64,000 nucleotides of DNA from Selaginella moellendorffii (taxonomy: Eukaryota; Streptophyta; Lycopodiopsida; Selaginellales; Selaginellaceae), in contig NW_003314346.1 of NCBI RefSeq assembly GCF_000143415.4, positions 377,270 to 441,269 of the forward strand, in the 5' to 3' direction. The notes under the pieces are model-generated. The model made no database searches and was not told the origin of the DNA. It saw only the letters and a program-made list of their open reading frames with translations. Made by a program: the position numbers and the translations under genes. Shown here piece by piece: positions 31,210-39,158 of the stretch (position 1 is its first letter; the number at the start of each line of letters is the position of its first letter).

Positions 31210-33135
31210 TTAATCACTGTCTTCTTCAGCGGCACCCGCATTAGCTCCGCCCCCATAGTTCATCCATGGGAAGACGGACTCCACGAAAACAGCAAACGCG
31301 TTCCGGTCTACCAAAGGAACGTCCAAAGGAACCTCCACATTTGGTCCTCCTCCTGCAGCCCCCGCTTCTTCATCCGGAGGCAGCGTGGGTGTTCTATCAG
31401 AGAACTCCGATACTGAAAGATGCTGATACCTGAAAACAAGTAAAGATCAGCAGTGAGCCAAACAAGTTATAAAGTTGGTCACATACTCGTTGTGGTCAGC
31501 TTGGAATGCTTCCGCTCGAGCGCAAGCCCAGGTCGCAGACTCTCCACCCCTCGCTTCACACACGGCCACTGCAGCGTCTTTCAGCCAGGCCTGGAGTTCC
31601 GGGACTCTCCAGATGAGATAATTCCTCTCGATGTAGATGTTGATCAAGTGCTCCAGGCTCGGCCCCCCGGAAGTCGCCCTTGCAAAGTGCCGGTGCTTGA
31701 GCACTTTGCTCCACGCTGCATCCTCCTTAATCGGAGCTCGCGCGACGATCTTGCTCAGCACCGAAGGATGAAGCATCAGAGCCTGCTGCAAGAGATCCGA
31801 GGACGGGACTGTTTCACTGATTGGATTTGGAGCTGCCTCTTCCTTCTGCTCGAGATAGTAGCGCGCAACTGCCAGCGAGAAGGAAAAGTTTGGAAGGAGA
31901 GCCACCGACTGGTCGTCGTAGAAACTCTCCACGAAAGCCTCCAGCCACGAGTACTGCCCCGCTCTCAAAGCGTAGTAGTCGATGCAGAACCTGGCACCAG
32001 TTGGATCGTCTAGATCGAGTGACAGCAGCACCTTGCAAAACTCCATGGCTGTTCGGTGGCAGCCTCGCCTTCCCAGGTGCTGCATGTAGCTGAAGAGAGC
32101 CGAGAAGAGTGGCCGGTTCTCCTTGCACGAGTAGTCGAGCCGGGACTTTCCAGCCAGCGGATCAAACAAGGGACTCCACGCGCATTCCAGTGCGTAGAGG
32201 CACCTCTCCAGCAAGGTGGCCGCTTGCTGGTGCTCGCCAATGTGTTTGTAAACGTCGGCCAAGGCGAGCAGCGAGTCCGCATGGTAAGGATGAGCCAGGA
32301 GCAGCGACGCAATCTTGTTGGGATCGTGGGAGGAGACGCATGCCTCGAATGCCTTCTGGACTTCCAAGTAGTCTGCCGAGTACACGTACCTGGAAAGCAA
32401 GAAACAGCGTCACGTAAAGAGAATCCATAGCTAGTTCTAGCGTAGTACCTGAAAGTCATGACACCGTCCTTGGTGTGAACAAGCTCCATCGACACACCTC
32501 CGTCCCATCTCGGCCAATTCCCCATCGGCACAACCAAGCATTTCCTGCCGCTACGCGGAGCCGAGAGTCTTCCCTGCCGCTGGCGAGCACTCTTTTCCAC
32601 CGAGTGGATCGCCTTGGAGCCGAAGATGAGCCTGAGTTCTTCTTTGGGCCGTAAGTCCTTGGCATCCACCGAGATGACGGCCGCTCGTCTATCCATCTCC
32701 TGCTGCTGGACTGAAACATTCTGCAAGAGCTTGGACAAGATCTCATCGCTCCCCTCTTCCTTGTCAGTCTCTAGTTTACTCGATGCGTCATTCTTCTTGC
32801 TCTTGTTCTTCTTCTTCTTCTTCGTCTTGTTCTTGCTCTTGTTCTTCTCTCCTAGATTGGCATCTGGCTTGGAGATCGCAGGCGCTTCTTCTGCTTCTTC
32901 CTGTTGTTCCACCTCTTCTTCCTCCTCGTTCTCACCGTCCTATAGTTCCTCTGTGAATTCTAAAACCTAGGAGCAAGGAAGAGAGAAACCATACCTGAGC
33001 TGCGAGAAGGCTGAAAATGCTCGGCCCAGCTGATTCCTTGGTGGTGCCGGCGGTAGCGGCGTCATCTTGCTCCTCGTCTTCGTCGATTTGGCTCTCCCGC
33101 TCGCGCAGCGCCCGCCTCAGCATCCGGGCCGACAT
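31210..33135 (-). CDS. TCF25: TCF25/Rqc1-family protein
   Basis: Four exons (32995-33135, 32449-32939, 31487-32389, 31210-31429) join to 584 aa. The N-terminus is basic, then acidic and Lys-rich (KKNDASSKLETDKEEGSDE). The conserved TCF25 domain follows: KPEEELRLIFG-like, then YVYSADYLEVQKAFEACVSS, SLLLAHPYHADSLLALADV, AMEFCKVLLSLDLDDPTGA and FCIDYYALRA. The end has NAFAVFVESVFPWMNYG. In yeast the homologue Rqc1 works in the ribosome quality-control complex on stalled 60S subunits; the plant role is inferred. The ATG at 33135 is used because the longer frame begins with TTG. Its start is 48 bp from that of the divergent PPR gene. Confidence 0.92.
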
Positions 33136-33183
33136 GGCTGCCAAGCTCCACTTGCCCTAAATTCATTTGGCCGCAATGGAGCA
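33136..33183. promoter_or_regulatory. 48-bp bidirectional promoter region
   Basis: Only 48 bp lie between the TCF25 ATG (33135, minus) and the PPR ATG (33184, plus). If the PPR began at the in-frame ATG at 33067 it would overlap TCF25 exon 1 antisense, and its first 39 residues are not PPR-like, so 33184 is preferred. Core promoter elements must overlap coding or UTR sequence of either gene. Confidence 0.5.
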
Positions 33184-35169
33184 ATGCTGGAATACATTGC
33201 CGGGCTTCTCCGGCGGTATGGCGACGCGCGGAATGCCGCCGGTGCCGCGCGGCTCCACGCCCAGATCCTGCGTAGCAGCCAGCGGCACAATGTTTACCTC
33301 GCCAACACTCTCATGCACAGCTATGGCCGCTGCGGCTGCGTGGATGAGGCCCGCCGCGTGTTTGACGCCATCCCCCAGCGCAATCCCTTCTCCTGGAACA
33401 TCCTCGCCACCGCCTACATTCACAATGGATTCCTGCAAGAGGCAAAGCGAGTCCTGGACAGGATGCCGCAGCCCAGCGCGGTGTCGTGGAATCTTATGCT
33501 GGCGGCATACAGCAGGGAGGGGCTTACCGCCGAGGCCAGAGCTATGTTTGATTCCATGCCCGAGCTCAATTCCATGGCCTGGAATTCCATCCTTTCAGGG
33601 TATGCCCATACTGGGCATTGCGTGGCTGAAGTTCTAACCGTGTTCCAACGTATGCCTGGCCACGACGTGATCAGCTGGAATACACTTCTTCTTGCGATCT
33701 CCGAGACAGGTGACGCCGGCGGTACTAAGCGCGTCTTTGACGGCATGGCACAGCGCACTCTAGTATCTTGGACTTGCGCCATGCAAGCAAATGCCAGGAC
33801 CGGGGATGTGGTGGCAGCGAGGGATGTGTTTGACAAGATGCCGCTGCGTGACGTGGTGGCGTGGACAGCCATGCTCCAAGCCTACGCCCAGGATTTGGAT
33901 AGTCTTGAGGCCTTGTTCCGCGTCATGCCGCAGCGTGACGCAGCGTCATGGTCCCTCGTGATCACTGCCTATGGTGAAGGTGGCGACGCATGGAAGGCCA
34001 AGCACACCTTTGATGCCATGCCTGGCAGCTCCAGGAATCTAAGCTGCTGGAACGCTCTGTGCCACGCCTATCTTTACAATGGCCAGCTCGCTGAGGCTGG
34101 CGGTGTGCTCCACCGGATGAGCAAGCGCGACGTGGTGGCGTGGAATGGTATGCTGTCGTGCTGCGTGCAGCGCGGCGAGGTGGAGACCGCCGAGGCGCTG
34201 CTGAGGGACACGCTGCCGGAGAGAAGCCCGGTGAGCTGGAGCACTGTGGTGTGTGGGTATGCACAGAGCCGTGACGCGCGGCACGGCGCGGATGCCAGCC
34301 GCGTCATGGGCTTCATGCCGGCGTGGACGCTTGTGTGCTGCAACGTGATGATCTCCTCGCTAGCACAACGAGGAAAGCTAGATGATGCTCGAGAAATCTT
34401 CCACGGGCTTCCAGCGAGTGAGAGAGACGTAGTGTCATGGACTGCCCTCTTCCATGCTTGTGCTCTCAACAATCGTCTTGACGAAGCCGCACTCGTCTTC
34501 TTCCGCGACATGCCCGACAAGAACCACGTCTCGTGGAATGCCATGGCAGCAGCGTATGCCCGAGCAGGGCATACCGCCGAAGCCAAAGCCGTGCTCGAGC
34601 AAATGCCGTGCCACGACGTTGTAGCTCTAACTGTCATCTTTCACCTCGCCGTCCAGAGCGGCCGCTTGGAACACGCTCGGAGCTTGTTCGACAACGTTGT
34701 GCCGGAGAAGGATCTGGTGGCTTGGAATGCAATGATCGGGGCGTATGCCCAGAACGGGCAAGGTGACGAGGCACTGCTGCTCTACCGCGAAATGCACATC
34801 CAAGGCATGGATCCAGACGACGTGACAATGTCGAGCATTCTGGCAGCACACAGCCGACTCGGCCAAGTCGAGCAAGGGAGAAGCCACTTCGTTGCCATGC
34901 CGATGGATCACGGGATCACGCCATCGGAGGAGCACTACGCGTGCATGGTGGACGCACTGGGACGTTCCGGGCAGCTGGTAGCGGCAGAGGAACTCCTCGC
35001 CACCTTTCCGTTCCATCCCAGCTACGTTGCATGGGGGAGCTTTCTTGCGGGTTGCCGGATCAATCAGGACGTCGCGCGTGGGGAACGAGCTGCACAGATC
35101 GCTGCGGTATTGGATCCCAGCAAGTGTGCACCTTATGTGCTCCTTTCACAATCGCCGAGAGAGCTGTGA
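33184..35169 (+). CDS. PLS-class pentatricopeptide repeat protein 2, C-terminus short
   Basis: A single-exon PPR protein of about 661 aa from MLEYIAGLLRRYG. Around 18 repeats show the MPQRDAASWSLVITAYGEGG / MPDKNHVSWNAM pattern of plant PLS proteins, which bind organelle RNA. The last part (DQGRSHFVAMP-like, EEHYACMVDALGRSGQL, WGSFLAGCRINQD) is the start of the E-like region, and the protein ends APYVLLSQSPREL. E+ and DYW domains are absent. Sequence from F-box copy C follows within about 30 bp of the stop, so the missing end was probably lost by a rearrangement. A 5' fragment of a paralogue is at 27462-27605. Confidence 0.9.
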   Translation: MLEYIAGLLRRYGDARNAAGAARLHAQILRSSQRHNVYLANTLMHSYGRCGCVDEARRVFDAIPQRNPFSWNILATAYIHNGFLQEAKRVLDRMPQPSAVSWNLMLAAYSREGLTAEARAMFDSMPELNSMAWNSILSGYAHTGHCVAEVLTVFQRMPGHDVISWNTLLLAISETGDAGGTKRVFDGMAQRTLVSWTCAMQANARTGDVVAARDVFDKMPLRDVVAWTAMLQAYAQDLDSLEALFRVMPQRDAASWSLVITAYGEGGDAWKAKHTFDAMPGSSRNLSCWNALCHAYLYNGQLAEAGGVLHRMSKRDVVAWNGMLSCCVQRGEVETAEALLRDTLPERSPVSWSTVVCGYAQSRDARHGADASRVMGFMPAWTLVCCNVMISSLAQRGKLDDAREIFHGLPASERDVVSWTALFHACALNNRLDEAALVFFRDMPDKNHVSWNAMAAAYARAGHTAEAKAVLEQMPCHDVVALTVIFHLAVQSGRLEHARSLFDNVVPEKDLVAWNAMIGAYAQNGQGDEALLLYREMHIQGMDPDDVTMSSILAAHSRLGQVEQGRSHFVAMPMDHGITPSEEHYACMVDALGRSGQLVAAEELLATFPFHPSYVAWGSFLAGCRINQDVARGERAAQIAAVLDPSKCAPYVLLSQSPREL

Positions 35170-35194
35170 AGCTCAAGAGAAAATGCTCCTGGTA

Positions 35195-35935
35195 AGCTCT
35201 ACTCGCTTCCCTTGCTACTGTAAGAATGCGAAATCCACTCGCTGGCTACAGGTGCTCGGGAAAACGCTCCATGCGCGGCCCACCAAAGCAAAACTTTGAA
35301 GGCTTTTGGTCAGCCTCTCGGAGTGTCACGGGTTGCGCTGCCTCCACATCTACGCCTGGCACCCTGCGAGCTATGGCTCTCCACAACCTCCTCTACTGCG
35401 TTATCTTCATCACAGTCTTGGACGTCTCTGCCGTCCAGCAGCTCCTCGACGAGTGTCCTTGCTCATCTTCTTCTGCGAGGGAGCATGGTGGTGTGGGAGG
35501 AATCACACGTAAAGCTTCTCAAGAGTCGCAGCCTCGACTGGTTGGAGATTCATCGCCATCCATGGATATGCCCAATCTCCAGTGACTCGTTGTCAGCTTG
35601 CGGCTGTGCGTGGAGTTGTGGCCTTTTATGTGCAACGTCGATTAATTGCGGTTGCAGGTAATAGTTTGATTTATTGTGATCGAATGATTTTTTTTCTTTG
35701 CAGGCACTAAACGTGAATGAGTGGAGTGTTCATCTAGGAGTGTTCCTGCTGCATTTGAGGAGCTCTTGCAAAGTTTTCCTGGTTGCAACAAAGTACACAG
35801 GGGATGCTATGGCGCATCCTGGAAGCTAGCTAGAGTTAAGTTTGAGGCTCCAGACACAGCAATCCAGCACTGGTGCAAACTCATGCCTCCGCGTCAAAAG
35901 ATGCACTTGGCAGTGACCAAAAATGTAAGTACACT
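35195..35935 (+). pseudogene. F-box/LRR-like pseudogene, copy C (lacks F-box)
   Basis: The plus strand matches the F-box gene B from its RFPCYRKNASSTRWLQVLGK region onward: TRFPCYCKNAKSTRWLQVLG, then pieces equivalent to ECHELRCLHVY and DMPNLRWL in shifting frames. The second exon starts ALNVNEWS and jumps to VPAAFEELLQSFPG and TAIQHWCK. The F-box itself, most of the LRR part and the middle of exon 2 are missing. It abuts the 3' end of PPR2 on the same strand. Confidence 0.85.
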
Positions 35936-35954
35936 TTTCGCATTGTTCAGAACA

Positions 35955-35990
35955 GCATAAGATTCTTAGGAACATCACAGCTCAATTGTT
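35955..35990 (-). pseudogene. 3'-end fragment of gene U (copy C)
   Basis: The plus strand AAGAT-CTT-GGAACATCACAGCTCAA matches the complement of the last codons of gene U at 38291-38317, with two mismatches in about 26 bp. It directly follows F-box copy C, keeping the tail-to-tail F-box/U arrangement. The rest of this U copy resumes at about 37945. Confidence 0.7.
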
Positions 35991-36120
35991 CACTCATCAC
36001 ACATCCCTTCCAACCATAACGTATAGGAAAGGGTGAAAGCGTTAAGACTGGGTTGAGAAAGACGTTGAAGTGATCATGCTGTTGCGTAAAGATAAGGATG
36101 CCAGCTACTTATAGGACAAA

Positions 36121-36200
36121 ATTAACATCTAGATTCCATCTTAGCTGACTGTAGTACGAAATTAACATCTAGATTCCATCTTAGCTGACTGTAGTACAAA
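36121..36200. repeat. Two tandem 40-bp repeats upstream of the lectin gene
   Basis: The unit beginning ATTAACATCTAGATTCCATC is present twice head-to-tail (36121-36160 and 36161-36200) with one mismatch. It lies about 100-180 bp upstream of the agglutinin-aerolysin ATG, so it is in the promoter or 5' UTR. Confidence 0.93.
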
Positions 36201-36302
36201 CAGACACTACAGTCCTGTTGTGCGTGTTTCACGTTGCCCATAGGTACTACAAAAGGATACCACACCATAAAAGGATGACTCGTTCATCTGTGTGTAGGGA
36301 AA

Positions 36303-37822
36303 ATGGCGACTCCGGTATCTGCAACCGCAACTTTGCCTCGCCACATGACAATCAAGGGTGACAATGGGAGGTATTTGGCACTCAAATCGGATGGGCTCCT
36401 CACATTTGATGCTGACCAGAGGAGTTTCCTCACATGCCACGAGGTGATATACAATTTCGACGACTCCGAAGGCACCTTCTCTGTACGTGCTCCAAACGGC
36501 AGATTCTGGAGTCGTGATGCTAGTCACTGGATTCGAGCGAATGGTAGCACAGAGCCACCCGCTACGACCGACAAGAGGACCCGCTTCAAGCTCGTGAGGT
36601 TTGAATCAGGTCGGCTGGGATTCCTGTCTGCACTTGATGATCGATACCTCAAGCGCTACGACGCCGGCATCCGTGGGTACAACGCCGTGCAATCTCAGCC
36701 TGACCCTTTCACCCAAGTTGAGGTGAGCGATGGTTCCGAGCATGCAATTCACCTCCCGCGTTTCATCACCTTCAAGGGAGACAATGACCAGTTTCTGCTT
36801 GTACGCAAGGAATGGAACAACGAAAACTGGTGGCTCCAGTTCAGTGGTCAGGAAAACGATTTGTCCAGGGATGAGGCCATCAACAGGGTCTTTCAGATGG
36901 TGGATGGCAGTTTGGCATTCTACAACATTCACAGACAAGCTTATTGGCGCAACAGGGCTCTTGACAACAATTCGTGGGTATGGGCAGAATTCCAAGGAGC
37001 CGTGGAAGGAGATTCGAGATGCCATTTCTGGCCCATAAGGCTGAGCACCCAAATGTTGGCCCTCACGAGCAAATCCAACAACAGGATATGCAAGAGGCTG
37101 ACCAACTATTGGACTAACTGCTTGTCCGCTAGTGCAAATGGCACAAACGATGTAACAACGCGTCTTATCATCAGTGAAGCTACGCTCTCACGATCGATTT
37201 TCAACGTCAAGTACCTTCTCGAGTTGGCTAGCACCATGGATCAGAGGTTACTCATGGTTGGCGAGGGCTCGGTGATCAATAGGCGGGACGAGCCGGCAGA
37301 CATGACTGTCACTGTAACTGTGTTCCAGAATCTTTCCACGCAGAGTACATTCTCAAACTCGTACACCATCACCCAGAAGATTTCCACCGAGTTCACAGCC
37401 GGCATCCCCGGGATCGCTGCAAATCAGACTACTATCGAGATCGGCGCTGAGCAAAACTTTAGTAGGGAGTGGGGTGAAACAGCACAGGAAGGCGTGCAAT
37501 TCCAGACAGAGTACGTTGTCCGTAATGTCAAGCCTCAAATGACGGTACGTTTCGAGTTTCATTTGGCTCCTTATACTAATGGATTATCTTGATGTAGGCC
37601 AAAGCCACCGTGTTCGCGAGCACTGCACGGATGCGTGTCCCCTTCACTTATACGAGCAGGGAGAGGGGTGCCAACGGGATTGATCGACCCTCTGAAAACC
37701 ACATTGATGGGGTCTTTGATGGTGTGTCGGCATACAACATCCATGCAATTTTAAGTGACGGTGAATCAGAAAGAGATGTTCCTTTGAGTTTGGCCAATGG
37801 CTTTTATCGCAAGGAAGATTAA
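36303..37822 (+). CDS. Agglutinin (amaranthin-like) - aerolysin-like chimeric protein
   Basis: Two exons (36303-37544 and 37598-37822) give 488 aa. Two amaranthin-type agglutinin beta-trefoil domains occupy about residues 8-145 and 150-275, each with the recurring GDN-x-(R/Q)-(Y/F)-L element. The remainder (about 280-488) looks like an aerolysin-type beta-pore-forming region: alternating Thr/Ser-rich strands and a GIPGIA turn in the insertion-loop area. Such lectin-aerolysin fusions are known in plants, where they are thought to act in defence or stress, binding glycans through the lectin part. There is no signal peptide, so a cytosolic location is likely. The gene is intact and lies between two pieces of gene U. 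Activity cannot be judged from sequence. Confidence 0.82.
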
Positions 37823-37940
37823 GAGTGTCAAATATCGGTCTCCTGTGAGACTACATGAATGAATGAATAAAGTAAATAAAAGATCATAAAAATAAACTCA
37901 ATGTTACTTTATTAAATCACCAAAAACTTTTAGGACAGTA
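37823..37940 (+). terminator. 3' end with possible polyadenylation signals
   Basis: Downstream of the stop codon there are clustered AATAAA-like hexamers (AATGAATAAAGTAAATAAAAG at about 37860-37880), consistent with a polyadenylation region for the lectin gene. Confidence 0.45.
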
Positions 37941-37944
37941 GGAT

Positions 37945-38025
37945 CTGATCAGAGTTACCAAAAGTATCGAAAGAATCCGTAAGCTCCATGCGTGAGCACC
38001 TCTGGAGCTCGGTGCTAGGTAGAAC
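37945..38025 (-). pseudogene. Internal fragment of gene U (copy C)
   Basis: The plus strand ACCAAAAGTATCGAAAGAAT, then GTAAGCTCCAT, CGTG and CCTCTGGAGCTCGGTGC, repeats 38822-38895 of gene U in the same orientation. With the 3' fragment at 35955-35990 it brackets the agglutinin-aerolysin gene. Confidence 0.8.
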
Positions 38026-38077
38026 ATCAGTCACCATAGTTAACTGGTTGGTTTTAAGGAATCTTAAGACTTGATGA

Positions 38078-38175
38078 TTTTTCGGAGAGCGACGACATAG
38101 ATTTTCTGTGGGAGCTTACATGAGGAGCAGCGTACCGCAAGTTCCTTCAAGGTACATCTTTTGGTGTTTGATCTG
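38078..38175 (+). pseudogene. F-box exon-2 fragment (copy D)
   Basis: GAGAGCGACGACATAGATTT and the following TCTGTGGGAGCT...ATGAGGAGCAGCG match F-box copy B exon 2 (coding ESDDIDFLWELMRSS, about 29770-29820) in reverse orientation. About 100 bp are recognisable before similarity fades. It is followed by the U copy at 38284 in tail-to-tail orientation. Confidence 0.8.
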
Positions 38176-38283
38176 GCTACACAGTGCGGCTGTGGTGCAC
38201 CGGAAGGCAGTGACATAAATTGTAAGTTCACTTTGATTTTGATCAAAACACGGAAGTCAACTTAAGAGGAAATGCTATCTCAG

Positions 38284-39040
38284 TCAGTATTCAAGATCCT
38301 TGGGAACATCACAGCTCAAAGTTTCCTTGATCTCCTCCTTGCTTACTCGGACGCGTTCGAGCGCCCCCACGGGCTTGTTGACGTTTGCCATTGCTTGTGC
38401 GATCTTCTCACCGCTTGGAAGAAAATCTGGGTTTGAGAAGTAGTAGACTGTGCTGGGATCAAGGTTTGCACACAGATCTCTCATGTAGAGCACCCGCTTC
38501 ATGACCTCGCCACGGCCTGGGCTTCCCTGAGGCTGGCTGAGAAGATAGTACAGAGCCAGGAACCAACCTTGGACATGATTGATCTGTGAAAAGATTGAAA
38601 GCTGTAAGAACTTTTAGGATCACAAAACCTTGATCTTATACCTGAGTGGAAAGCTCGCTGGAATTGTCCTCCAAGAACTTCTTGTATGTCATGATGCTGC
38701 CATACAAAGAGATGAAAGATGGGAGATGTCACCATATCAGTGGAGAACGCGTTCCTGACTTCCTCAGAAGCTTGGACGTCGAAGTAGTTCTGCACATCAG
38801 TTCTCTCGCGAGCTTGGAAGTGGTACCAAAAGTATCGAAAGAATAAGTAAGCTCCATACGTGCGTACGTACCGCCTCTGGAGCTCGGTGCCGCTCCTAAG
38901 AGTAAGTCAATCGAATTGGATGATTCTCACCTCAGGTAGTGAAGGGAGTCGTGAGTTACCAAGTTTTCCAAGAAATCCTTAAGCTCCGAAGCAGCCAATC
39001 CGCAGTGGGATGACAGACATTGCTTGATCTTCTACGTTGT
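38284..39040 (-). pseudogene. Gene U, unrecognised protein (probably degenerate)
   Basis: Minus-strand exons encode a protein I do not recognise. The 3' exon (38284-38583) reads INHVQGWFLALYYLLSQPQG and ends in CDVPKDLEY. The preceding exon (about 38640-38890) includes RRYVRTYGAYLFFRYFWYHF and FHLFVWQHHDIQEVLGGQF. A further upstream piece (about 38930-39035) includes AASELKDFLENLVTHDSLHY. The first two exons do not join in phase with the obvious GT-AG sites, and no clear start is seen, so it is called a probable pseudogene. A membrane-like MDQAWVLLAVPGLAVAFLGA reading lies at about 39120 in another frame. It shares blocks with 29255-29455, 35955-35990 and 37945-38025. Confidence 0.55.
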
Positions 39041-39158
39041 CTCTATAGCTCACGAGAAGCGCTCCCAGGAATGCTACAGCCAGGCCAGGGACGGCCAACA
39101 ACACCCATGCCTGATCCATCCAATGGATTAGGGTTTCTATAATCCTATCAAGACGAAT

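Noticed and set aside
31105-31416. 103-codon plus-strand ORF
   Set aside because: It is antisense to the last exon of TCF25, whose translation clearly matches that family.
33067-33183. Upstream start for PPR2
   Set aside because: These residues are not PPR-like and overlap TCF25 exon 1 antisense; MLEYIAGLLRRYG at 33184 is the natural start.
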